Assembly (NCBI GenBank): GCA_900313295.1
Contig: OMQS01000071.1
Coordinates: 1 to 11,683 of the forward strand
Direction of reading: 5' to 3'
Length of the DNA stretch: 11,683 bases
Origin: an uncultured Eubacteriales bacterium
GTDB lineage: Bacteria > Bacillota > Clostridia > Oscillospirales > Oscillospiraceae
A program made the translations under genes and the position numbers. This document shows positions 5,715-11,683 of this stretch, one piece after another; within the stretch, counting starts at the first letter, position 1; each line of letters begins with the position of its first letter. Under the pieces are notes generated by a model, which was given only the letters and a program-made list of their open reading frames with translations, made no database searches and was not told where the DNA came from.

Positions 5715-6836
5715 TTACTGAGCGGCCTTGGCAGCCTTGATGGACTCGATCAGCTCGGGAACGACCTTGAACAGATCGCCCACGATACCGTAGTCAGCCA
5801 CCTCAAAGATGGGGGCGGTATCGTTCTTGTTCACAGCGATGATGCACTCGGAGTCCTGCATACCGGCCTTGTGCTGGATGGCGCCGGAGATACCCAGAGC
5901 GATGTAAACCTTGGGATGCACGGTCTTACCGGTCTGGCCGACCTGATGGTCAGCGGTGATCCAGCCGGCGTCCACGCAGGCGCGGGAGGAGCCCACGACG
6001 CCGCCCAGAACTTCAGCCAGCTCCTCGGCCAGCTTGATGCCCTTCTCGACGTCCTTGCTGATGCCGCGGCCAACGGACACGATGAAGTCCGCACCGATCA
6101 GGTCAACCAGCTTCTTGGCAGCCTTCACGACCTCCACAACCTCGGTCTTGATGTCGGCCTCGGTGAGGTTGAAGGCGGGATGCAGAATCTCCACATTCTT
6201 CTTGCACTCGCGCTTCTTCATAACGCCGGGGCGCACAGTGGCCATGGCGGGACGGAAGCGGGGGCAGAAGATGGAGGCCATCAGGTGACCGCCGAAAGCG
6301 GGACGGGTCATCTTGATGTCGCGGGACACATCGTGGTCAGCACCGTTGATCTTCACGGTGCCCAGCTTCTCGATGCGCTCGGCGGGCAGAGTGGAAGCTT
6401 CCTTCAGGAAGTTCTTGTAGATGGGCATATCGATGTCCAGGTGGGTGCAGTCGGCGCAGAGGCCGGTGTGCAGACGGGCAGCGCAGCGGGGAGCCAGATC
6501 GCGGCCGATGTTGGAAGCACCGAACAGCAGGATCTCGGGCTTGATCTCCTCCACTGCCTCGGAGATGACCTTGGTATAAGCGTCGGTGGTGTAGTCCTTC
6601 AGCAGGGGGCTGTTGTACACATACACCTTGTCGGCGCCGTAGTTGCCCAGCTCGGGGGCGACGGCGTCCACATTGTCGCCCAGCAGGATGCCGCAGAGCT
6701 CAACACCCAGCTCGTCGGCCAGCTTGCGGCCCTCGGAGATCAGTTCGAATGTAGTGGGCATCATCTTGCCCTGGCGCTGCTCACAGAAAACCCATACGTT
6801 TTTGAATGCGCCGATGTCAGCACTATTAAAAGCCAT
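5715..6836 (-). CDS. etfA: Electron transfer flavoprotein alpha subunit
   Basis: EtfA (373 residues) pairs with EtfB and delivers electrons to butyryl-CoA dehydrogenase. The N-terminal alpha/beta domain covers about residues 10-210. The C-terminal FAD-binding domain shows GSSRACVDAGW (282-292), QVGQTGKTV (298-306) and the family signature VYIALGISGAIQH (310-322), followed by IIAVN (332-336) and the end segment ADYGIVGDLFKVVPEL (347-362). An N-terminal extension of about ten residues precedes the FKNVWVF strand, as seen in clostridial Bcd-linked EtfA. The start has AAGGAGA eight bases upstream, beginning right after the etfB stop; the gap to etfB is 16 bases. It is the last gene of the operon. 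The FAD in this domain is the one thought to shuttle electrons in bifurcating Etfs. Confidence 0.96.
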   Translation of the reverse strand: MAFNSADIGAFKNVWVFCEQRQGKMMPTTFELISEGRKLADELGVELCGILLGDNVDAVAPELGNYGADKVYVYNSPLLKDYTTDAYTKVISEAVEEIKPEILLFGASNIGRDLAPRCAARLHTGLCADCTHLDIDMPIYKNFLKEASTLPAERIEKLGTVKINGADHDVSRDIKMTRPAFGGHLMASIFCPRFRPAMATVRPGVMKKRECKKNVEILHPAFNLTEADIKTEVVEVVKAAKKLVDLIGADFIVSVGRGISKDVEKGIKLAEELAEVLGGVVGSSRACVDAGWITADHQVGQTGKTVHPKVYIALGISGAIQHKAGMQDSECIIAVNKNDTAPIFEVADYGIVGDLFKVVPELIESIKAAKAAQ

Positions 6837-6852
6837 TTTCTTATCTCCTTCC

Positions 6853-7653
6853 TTAGATGATGTGCTTGGCGGCCAGAATGCCAGCCAGCTTGTCGGTGGT
6901 CTCCTTGCCGGCGCCTTCGAGCATCATGCCGGCGCCCTTCTGAGGAGGCGTGAAGGAGGTCAGAATGTTGGTGGGAGAGCCCTTCAGGCCGATAGTAGTG
7001 GCATCGATCAGGGGGTGATCCTTCAGGGTCTCGTAGGTCATGGTGACCAGAGGCTTGCTGTAAGCGTCAAATGCGCCGCCCACGGACAGGTAACGGGGCT
7101 GATTCAGCTCCTTGATGCAGGTGATCATGCAGGGGGTCTTCACCTTCACGGTCATGTAGCCGTCTTCCAGCATACGCTTCACGGTCAGGGTGTTGCCGTC
7201 CTTGGTGATCTCACCGGCATAGGTGATCTGGGGCAGGTGCAGCTTCTCAGCGATCTGGGGGCCGACCTGGGCGGTATCGCCGTCGATGGCCTGACGACCG
7301 GCCAGAATGATGTCGTCGTCTTCCACGCCGTAGGTGTCGATGCCGGCGGCGATGATCTGGGAAGTGGCGTAAGTATCGGAGCCGCCGAACTCACGAGCAG
7401 TGATGAGGACGCCCTCGTCCACGCCCATGGCCATCAGCTCACGCAGCATACCCTCGGCAGGAGGGGGACCCATGGTGAAGGCCACGACCTTGCAGCCCAG
7501 CTCGTCCTTGAGAGCCAGAGCGGCCTCAACGGCGTTCAGGTCATCGGGGTTGATGATGGTCTGCATGGACGCACGGTCCAGAGTGCCATCGGGGTTCACA
7601 GCCACCTTACCGGAGGTATCGGGAACCTGCTTAACAGTTACGAGAATTTTCAT
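6853..7653 (-). CDS. etfB: Electron transfer flavoprotein beta subunit (bifurcating type likely)
   Basis: EtfB (266 residues) begins with MKILVTVKQVPDT and carries GRQAIDGDTAQVGP (119-132), the block around the beta-subunit flavin or nucleotide site. In Bcd-associated Etfs this subunit binds the second FAD and NADH is oxidised there, splitting electrons between ferredoxin and crotonyl-CoA. Whether this one bifurcates is inferred from the gene order bcd-etfB-etfA and this motif. PPPAEGMLRELMAMGVDEGVLI (63-84) is the other family landmark. An AGGAGG lies 11 bases before the ATG, with a second AAAGG closer in; the gap to bcd is 20 bases. Confidence 0.96.
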   Translation of the reverse strand: MKILVTVKQVPDTSGKVAVNPDGTLDRASMQTIINPDDLNAVEAALALKDELGCKVVAFTMGPPPAEGMLRELMAMGVDEGVLITAREFGGSDTYATSQIIAAGIDTYGVEDDDIILAGRQAIDGDTAQVGPQIAEKLHLPQITYAGEITKDGNTLTVKRMLEDGYMTVKVKTPCMITCIKELNQPRYLSVGGAFDAYSKPLVTMTYETLKDHPLIDATTIGLKGSPTNILTSFTPPQKGAGMMLEGAGKETTDKLAGILAAKHII

Positions 7654-7673
7654 TTTACCTTTTACCTCCTATC

Positions 7674-8837
7674 TTACTTAACGCCCAGGTTGCTGGCGAT
7701 GACCATGCGCTGGACTTCGGAAGTGCCTTCGTAGATCTCGGTGATCTTGGCATCGCGCATCATGCGCTCCACGGGATACTCACGGGTGTAACCATAGCCG
7801 CCGAACAGCTGCACGGCGCGGCGGGTCACATCGGAAGCGGCCTCGGCAGCGAACAGCTTAGCCATGGCAGCGTCCATAGAGTAGGGCTCGTGGTTCTGCT
7901 TCTTCATAGCAGCGGAATAGACCAGGAACTGCGCAGCCTGCATACGGGTGTGCATCTCGGCCAGCTGGAACTGGGTGTTCTGGAACTGGGAAATGCGCTT
8001 GCCGAACTGCACGCGCTCCTTGGTGTACTTGATGGCTTCCTCAACGGCGCCTTCGCCCAGACCCAGAGCCTGGGAAGCGATGCCGATACGGCCGCCGTCC
8101 AGCGTCTTCATGGCGATCTTGAAGCCCTCGCCCTTCTTGCCCAGCATACGATCCTTGGGGATAATGCAATCCTCGAAGATCAGGTCGCAGGTGGAGCTGC
8201 CGCGGATACCCATCTTCTTCTCATGCTTGCCCTGAGTGAAACCGGGGTCGGTCTTCTCCACGATGAAGGCGGAGATCTCCTTCATGCTGCGGCCACGCTT
8301 GTCGGTGGTCTTGCCGGTGACGGCGATGACCACGAAGGTGTCAGCCACGTTGCCGTTGGTGATGAAGCACTTGGAGCCGTTGAGGATGTAGTTCTCGCCG
8401 GACTCATCCAGCATAGCGGTGGTCTGCTGACCCTGGGCGTCGGTGCCGGCGCCGGGCTCGGTCAGACCGAAAGCGCCGATCTTCTTGCCGGAGCACAGGT
8501 CGGGCAGATACTTCATCTTCTGCTCCTCGGTGCCGTTCTCAAAAATGGGAGCAGCGCACAGGGAGGTGTGAGCGGAAACGATAACTGCGGTGGTACCGCA
8601 GACCTTAGCCAGCTCCTCCACGCACATTGCATAGGACAGCACATCGCCGCCGGCACCGCCGTACTGCTTGGGGAAGTAAATACCCATCATACCCAGCTTT
8701 GCCATCTTCTCGACGGTTTCCATGGGGAAGCGCTCTTCCTCGTCGATTTCAGCAGCCAGGGGCTTTACTTCGTTCTCTGCAAATTCACGATACATCTTGC
8801 GAACGAGCAGCTGTTCCTTAGTCAGATGGAAATCCAT
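7674..8837 (-). CDS. bcd: Butyryl-CoA dehydrogenase (short-chain acyl-CoA dehydrogenase)
   Basis: Bcd (387 residues, typical length 378-385) reduces crotonyl-CoA to butyryl-CoA with FAD. Visible landmarks are the FAD/substrate segment AFGLTEPGAGTDAQ (122-135), CFITNG (157-162), the GYGYTREYPVERMMRDAKI helix region (347-365) and the catalytic base Glu370 in IYEGTSEVQR (368-377), at the position used by short-chain acyl-CoA dehydrogenases. Its place between hbd and etfB and the intact catalytic glutamate argue for the butyrate pathway over branched-chain acyl-CoA breakdown. The start has AAAGGAG eight bases upstream; the gap to hbd is 23 bases. Chain-length specificity cannot be proven from sequence. 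Confidence 0.95.
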   Translation of the reverse strand: MDFHLTKEQLLVRKMYREFAENEVKPLAAEIDEEERFPMETVEKMAKLGMMGIYFPKQYGGAGGDVLSYAMCVEELAKVCGTTAVIVSAHTSLCAAPIFENGTEEQKMKYLPDLCSGKKIGAFGLTEPGAGTDAQGQQTTAMLDESGENYILNGSKCFITNGNVADTFVVIAVTGKTTDKRGRSMKEISAFIVEKTDPGFTQGKHEKKMGIRGSSTCDLIFEDCIIPKDRMLGKKGEGFKIAMKTLDGGRIGIASQALGLGEGAVEEAIKYTKERVQFGKRISQFQNTQFQLAEMHTRMQAAQFLVYSAAMKKQNHEPYSMDAAMAKLFAAEAASDVTRRAVQLFGGYGYTREYPVERMMRDAKITEIYEGTSEVQRMVIASNLGVK

Positions 8838-8860
8838 ACTCTTTTCTCCTTTACCGAATT

Positions 8861-9697
8861 TTACTTTTTGTAATTAAAGATACCCTCGCCGGACTTCATG
8901 CCCAATTTTCCGGCACGGACCATCTTACGGATCATAACGTTTGCGCGATACTTGCTGTCGTGGGTCTCATTGAACAGCACGTCCATGATGTTCAGCACGA
9001 CATCCCAGCCGATGAGATCGCCCAGATGCAGGGGACCCATGGGGTGGTTGCAGCCAAGCTGCATGGCAATATCAATATCTTCTGCGGAGGCAACGCCTTC
9101 CTGCAGAACGCAAACGCCCTCGTTGCAATAGGGGATGAGGATCTTGTTGACCACGAAGCCGGGAGCCTCGTTGACCACCACGGGAGTCTTGCCGATCTCG
9201 ATGGACAGGTTCTTGGTCCACTCCACCAGCTCGGCGGGGGTGTTGCCGCCGGCAATAACTTCCACCAGCTTCATGGCGGGCACGGGGTTAAAGAAGTGCA
9301 TACCGATGAGGTTGTGCTTCAGACCCTGCGCCATCTCGGTGATGGACAGAGAAGAGGTGTTGGTAGCAAACACGGCGCTCTCCTTGCAGATGGCATCCAG
9401 CTTGCCCAGCAGCTCCTTCTTCACGGCCATGTTCTCAGCCACGCACTCGATGACCAGATCGGCATCGGCGGCAGCGTCAAACTCTTCCACCAGGATGCGG
9501 GACATGATGTCGTCGGCAGCAGCCTGATCCATCTTGCCCTTGGCGACCTTCTTGGCCAGAGAAGCAGCCAGCTTATCCTTATGGCGCTGAGCGCTCTGGA
9601 CGCTGGAAGCATACATCAGCGCGGTGTGGCCCTTTGCTGCGAAAACCTGGGCAATGCCGCTGCCCATGGTGCCTGCGCCGAATACTGCGATTTTCAT
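8861..9697 (-). CDS. hbd: 3-hydroxybutyryl-CoA dehydrogenase
   Basis: Hbd (278 residues, usual 280-285) reduces acetoacetyl-CoA to 3-hydroxybutyryl-CoA. The N-terminal Rossmann fold has GAGTMGSG (7-14). The active site is complete: Ser115/116 in NTSSLSI, His134 in MHFFNPVPAMKLVE, Glu146 and Asn184 in VVNKILIPY. The C-terminal domain has NHPMGPLHLGDLIGWD (217-232). The residues after strand beta-2 read MYASSVQSAQRHK (28-40), without the Asp/Glu that normally binds the adenosine ribose in NAD-dependent members, so cofactor preference may differ. The ATG has GGAGG nine bases upstream. A 73-base gap separates it from crt, containing the palindrome GTTAATTAAC (9760-9769) and a small CAGGC/GCCTG hairpin but no clear terminator. 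Confidence 0.95.
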   Translation of the reverse strand: MKIAVFGAGTMGSGIAQVFAAKGHTALMYASSVQSAQRHKDKLAASLAKKVAKGKMDQAAADDIMSRILVEEFDAAADADLVIECVAENMAVKKELLGKLDAICKESAVFATNTSSLSITEMAQGLKHNLIGMHFFNPVPAMKLVEVIAGGNTPAELVEWTKNLSIEIGKTPVVVNEAPGFVVNKILIPYCNEGVCVLQEGVASAEDIDIAMQLGCNHPMGPLHLGDLIGWDVVLNIMDVLFNETHDSKYRANVMIRKMVRAGKLGMKSGEGIFNYKK

Positions 9698-9770
9698 GAT
9701 TCTTTTCCTCCTATTAAAATATAATGTGGGAAACGATTTTAATCATCAGGCCGGAGCCTGTTAATTAACT

Positions 9771-10550
9771 TTACTTGTTCTGGTAAGGCTCATGCTTGCG
9801 CTTTTCCAGGAAAGCGCCCATGCCCTCCTTCTGATCCTCGGTCTCAAAGCAGCTGCCGAACAGCTTCTCCTCAATGACCACGGCGGCGTCCATATCCACC
9901 TGCAGGCCGTCGTTGATGGCCTTCTTGCAGGCGCGCACGGCGATGGGGGCGTTCTTGGCGATGGTGGCGGCCAGCTTCTCCGCGGCGGGCATCAGCTCCT
10001 CCAGCGGATACACGGCGTTCACCAGGCCGATACGCAGCGCCTCGTCCGCCTTGATATTCTTGGCGGAATAGATGAGCTGCTTGGCCATGCCGGGACCTAC
10101 CAGGCGCGCCAGACGCTGGGTGCCGCCGAAGCCGGGAGTGATGCCAAGGCCGGTCTCCGGCTGACCGAACACAGCAGTGTCGGCGCAGATGCGGATGTCG
10201 CAGCTCATGCTCAGCTCGCAACCGCCGCCCAGAGCGAAGCCGTTCACGGCCGCAATGGTGGGAATGGGCATGGTCTCCAGCTTGCGGAACACGTTGTTGC
10301 CCTTCTTGCCGAAAGCCTCCCCACCGGCCTTAGTGAGAGTGCTCATTTCGCCGATGTCGGCGCCGGCCACAAAAGCCTTCTCGCCGGATCCCGTCAGCAC
10401 CAGCGCGCGGATCTCCTCGTCGGCATTTACCAGCTCCACCAACTCGTTCAGATCCTCCAGAACCTCGGAGTTTAGGGCGTTGAGCGCCTTGGGACGGTTG
10501 ATGGTGGCCACAGCAATGTTACCCTTTTTCTCTAACAGAACATTGGTCAC
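9771..10550 (-). CDS. crt: 3-hydroxybutyryl-CoA dehydratase (crotonase)
   Basis: Crt (259 residues) dehydrates 3-hydroxybutyryl-CoA to crotonyl-CoA. It is a standard crotonase-fold protein: AFVAGADIGEM (59-69) supplies the CoA-binding and oxyanion segment, ALGGGCELSMSCD (106-118) carries Glu112, and FGQPETGLGITPGFGGTQRL (128-147) carries Glu132. Glu112 and Glu132, twenty residues apart, are the two catalytic glutamates of the family. It is the first gene of the operon and starts at GTG (10548-10550) with AGGAGG seven bases upstream. It has a strong promoter and a structured leader. No thiolase gene precedes it, unlike many thl-crt-hbd-bcd-etfBA operons. Confidence 0.95.
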   Translation of the reverse strand: MTNVLLEKKGNIAVATINRPKALNALNSEVLEDLNELVELVNADEEIRALVLTGSGEKAFVAGADIGEMSTLTKAGGEAFGKKGNNVFRKLETMPIPTIAAVNGFALGGGCELSMSCDIRICADTAVFGQPETGLGITPGFGGTQRLARLVGPGMAKQLIYSAKNIKADEALRIGLVNAVYPLEELMPAAEKLAATIAKNAPIAVRACKKAINDGLQVDMDAAVVIEEKLFGSCFETEDQKEGMGAFLEKRKHEPYQNK

Positions 10551-10662
10551 GATAGCTCCTCCTTCTATCCTGCGGAGGATCGTATCCCCACGATCCTCTG
10601 CGGATTGGTTTGACGGGGCAGGCTTGCCCGCTTTTTTGCCGGCAAGAAGACCCTTTCATACA
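10551..10662 (-). promoter_or_regulatory. Structured 5' leader of the crt operon
   Basis: From the predicted start near 10662 to the crt GTG there are about 110 nt. A long hairpin (arms 10590-10601 and 10572-10583, GCAGAGGATCGT against ACGATCCTCCGC, one A-C mismatch, 6-base loop) ends about 9 bases before the ribosome binding site. Upstream, the segment 10623-10628 can pair either with 10641-10646 (CTTGCC/GGCAAG) or take part in a GGGCA/TGCCC hairpin (10616-10620 / 10625-10629). These pairings exclude each other. I recognise no riboswitch family and see no U-tract terminator. Confidence 0.55.
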
Positions 10663-10668
10663 GCTTTT

Positions 10669-10697
10669 ATTATAGTACCTCGTTTATTTTTTATCAA
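10669..10697 (-). promoter_or_regulatory. Sigma-A promoter of the crt-hbd-bcd-etfB-etfA operon
   Basis: On the minus strand, TTGATA (10697-10692) and TATAAT (10674-10669) are separated by exactly 17 bases, close to perfect consensus, as expected for a highly expressed central fermentation operon. I looked for a Rex-type TTGTTAA-N4-TTAACAA operator next to it and saw none. The T-rich stretch between this -35 and the trmB -35 (10698-10830) shows nothing else I can name. Confidence 0.9.
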
Positions 10698-10830
10698 GTG
10701 TTTCCCGACCATCTTTTTTGTTTTTTACATATCGCACAAAACCTAGCGTCATTCTTTGCACACTTTTCAAGGCTTTCTTCCAACTCTTTTCTCCGCCGTT
10801 TCTTTTTTCCGGTCAAATCGGTTTTATCCG

Positions 10831-10859
10831 TTTACATTTGGCGGCATTTTTGGTATGAT
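10831..10859 (+). promoter_or_regulatory. Sigma-A promoter of trmB
   Basis: TTTACA (10831-10836) and TATGAT (10854-10859) are separated by 17 bases. The predicted start near 10866 gives a leader of about 35 nt containing GGGAGG before the ATG. Confidence 0.82.
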
Positions 10860-10900
10860 ACGGTGGTAATAATGGGCCAGAGCTCGGGAGGAAATTCATC

Positions 10901-11575
10901 ATGCGTATGCGCAAAAAGAAAAATCTGCACCCCCGCATGGACGCCTGCGGCGATTGCTGGATCCGCGATCCGGAGCAGCTGCGGGGGCATTGGCGGGAGC
11001 TTTATCCGCAGGCCAAAAGTCTGGAGGTGGAGTTAGGCTGCGGCAAAGGACGCTTCACCGCCGGCACAGCCAAGGCGCAGCCGGACACGCTGCTCATCGC
11101 CGTGGAAAAAGTGCCGGACGCCATGGTGGTGGCCATGGAGCGGGTAACGGCGGAGGGTTTACAAAACGTGTTCTTTCTCGACGCCGACGCCGCTCTTCTG
11201 CCTATGCTTTTCGCCGCCGGTGAAGTGGATCGCCTTTACATCAATTTCTGTGATCCGTGGCCTAAAAGCAATCAGAAAAAGCGTCGGCTGACCCATGGAA
11301 ATTTCTTGAAGAAATACCGGCAGGTGTTGAAGGAGGGCGGGCAGATCCATTTCAAGACCGACAACGACAAGCTCTTTGAGTGGTCGCTGGAGGAGATCCC
11401 GCAGTTCGGTTTTCAGCTGTCGGAGGTGACGCGCGACCTTCACGCAAACGGCCCTGTGGGCGTGATGACGGACTACGAGGCCAAGTTCTACGGCGAGGGC
11501 AAAAACATCAACCGGTGCGTGGCTACCATGGTGGACTGGACGGAACCTGTCGAGGAAACCGAAACCACCGAATAA
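10901..11575 (+). CDS. trmB: tRNA (guanine-N7-)-methyltransferase
   Basis: TrmB (224 residues, typical bacterial length about 210-240) uses S-adenosylmethionine to methylate G46 in the tRNA variable loop. Visible blocks are the SAM-binding ELGCGKGRF (44-52), AVEK (67-70), the DPWPKSNQKKRRLTH catalytic segment (118-132), HFKTDNDKLFEWSLE (149-163) and the C-terminal TDYEAKFYGEGKNINR (189-204), a hallmark of the family. A lysine/arginine-rich N-terminus fits tRNA contact. The ATG at 10901 has GGGAGG nine bases upstream; the next ATG (10907) is further from it. It is divergent from crt with its own promoter and terminator, and is a housekeeping gene unrelated to the butyrate operon. Confidence 0.95.
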   Translation: MRMRKKKNLHPRMDACGDCWIRDPEQLRGHWRELYPQAKSLEVELGCGKGRFTAGTAKAQPDTLLIAVEKVPDAMVVAMERVTAEGLQNVFFLDADAALLPMLFAAGEVDRLYINFCDPWPKSNQKKRRLTHGNFLKKYRQVLKEGGQIHFKTDNDKLFEWSLEEIPQFGFQLSEVTRDLHANGPVGVMTDYEAKFYGEGKNINRCVATMVDWTEPVEETETTE

Positions 11576-11587
11576 ATTGCAAAAAAG

Positions 11588-11622
11588 CCTTTGAACAGTC
11601 AAAATGCTGTTCAAAGGTTTTT
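11588..11622. terminator. Rho-independent terminator after trmB
   Basis: CCTTTGAACAG (11588-11598) and CTGTTCAAAGG (11607-11617) form a perfect 11-bp stem with an 8-base loop, followed by TTTTT and preceded by AAAAAAG. The flanking A- and T-runs allow use in both directions, which fits a convergent gene at the right edge. Confidence 0.9.
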
Positions 11623-11639
11623 AATTTGTTCAAATTATT

Positions 11640-11683
11640 TTAGTTATTTTCGGTGTTTTCTCTGTTGAGCGCGGTGGTGGGCA
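11640..11683 (-). CDS. Possible C-terminal end of a convergent gene (cut by window edge)
   Basis: One minus-strand frame reads PTTALNRENTENN and stops at TAA (11640-11642), with GC-rich third positions like the genes in this window. It would use the bidirectional terminator at 11588-11622. Fourteen codons are too few to be sure, and the other two frames are also open nearly as far. Confidence 0.25.
   Translation of the reverse strand, partial: PTTALNRENTENN

Noticed and set aside
5422..5721. 99-codon plus-strand frame in the repeat-rich gap
   Set aside because: It runs through several inverted repeats and the etfA terminator, lacks a ribosome binding site, and its translation has no recognisable character.
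9760..9769. GTTAATTAAC palindrome between crt and hbd as a Rex redox-repressor site
   Set aside because: Rex sites need TTGTTAA and TTAACAA separated by about four bases and normally overlap the promoter; this palindrome has no spacer and lies inside the operon next to a stop codon.
5871..10475. Series of long plus-strand frames (5871-6860, 6643-7734, 7890-8873, 8960-9724, 9792-10475) opposite the butyrate genes
   Set aside because: All are antisense shadows of etfA, etfB, bcd, hbd and crt, with repetitive G/H/L/V/A translations, no ribosome binding sites and no recognisable domains.
10551..10900. Known riboswitch or T-box in the crt-trmB gap
   Set aside because: I could not find a T-box motif, a conserved riboswitch core or a terminator/antiterminator pair with a U-tract.
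1..11683. CRISPR arrays, tRNA or rRNA genes, transposases, phage genes
   Set aside because: No regularly spaced repeats, no tRNA-like cloverleaf or rRNA segments, and no recombinase or phage protein motifs were seen in the window.

Overview
The window looks like chromosomal DNA from a GC-rich, anaerobic, butyrate-forming Firmicute, most likely of the Oscillospirales (Oscillibacter/Flavonifractor-like gut lineages). This is inferred from the clostridial butyryl-CoA operon, the strong AGGAGG-type ribosome binding sites, the sigma-A promoters, a Gram-positive sorting-type C-terminus, and intergenic repeats of a kind I associate with these genomes. No database was searched.

Left part (1-2960): a MocR-type regulator (minus strand) runs into the start of a Gre-type transcription elongation factor that leaves the window at base 1. 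Divergently, an ECF-transporter substrate-binding (S) subunit is followed by a UPF0340/TIGR01440 (YwlG-like) protein. The gap between regulator and transporter carries a promoter and inverted repeats that could be the regulator's operator. Because MocR proteins bind pyridoxal phosphate or its aldimines, a vitamin B6-related role for the transporter is a reasonable guess, not a demonstration.

Middle (2960-5715): a 67-residue two-helix membrane protein with its own near-consensus promoter faces the YwlG-like gene across a shared bidirectional terminator. Divergent from it is a large secreted peptidase of the C69 (PepD) dipeptidase family. Its signal peptide ends just before the predicted nucleophile Cys28, and it carries two cysteine-containing C-terminal repeats and a PATGD-TM-KKK anchoring tail. 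After its terminator come about 220 bases of stacked inverted repeats without a credible gene.

Right part (5665-10697, minus strand): the central butyrate operon crt-hbd-bcd-etfB-etfA. It has one clear promoter (TTGATA-17-TATAAT), a structured leader of about 110 nt, and one strong terminator after etfA. Together the enzymes convert 3-ketobutyryl-CoA (acetoacetyl-CoA) to butyryl-CoA; the Bcd/EtfAB complex can couple crotonyl-CoA reduction to ferredoxin reduction. Thiolase and the terminal butyrate-forming enzyme are not in the window. Hbd lacks the usual acidic residue at the end of strand beta-2, which raises a question about its NADH/NADPH preference.

Divergent from crt, trmB (tRNA m7G46 methyltransferase) has its own promoter and terminator. 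The last 40 bases may hold the end of a convergent gene. Most of the window is well-known biology; the least explained items are the MocR/ECF-S/YwlG-like module, the unusual C69 peptidase, the crt leader and the repeat mosaic.
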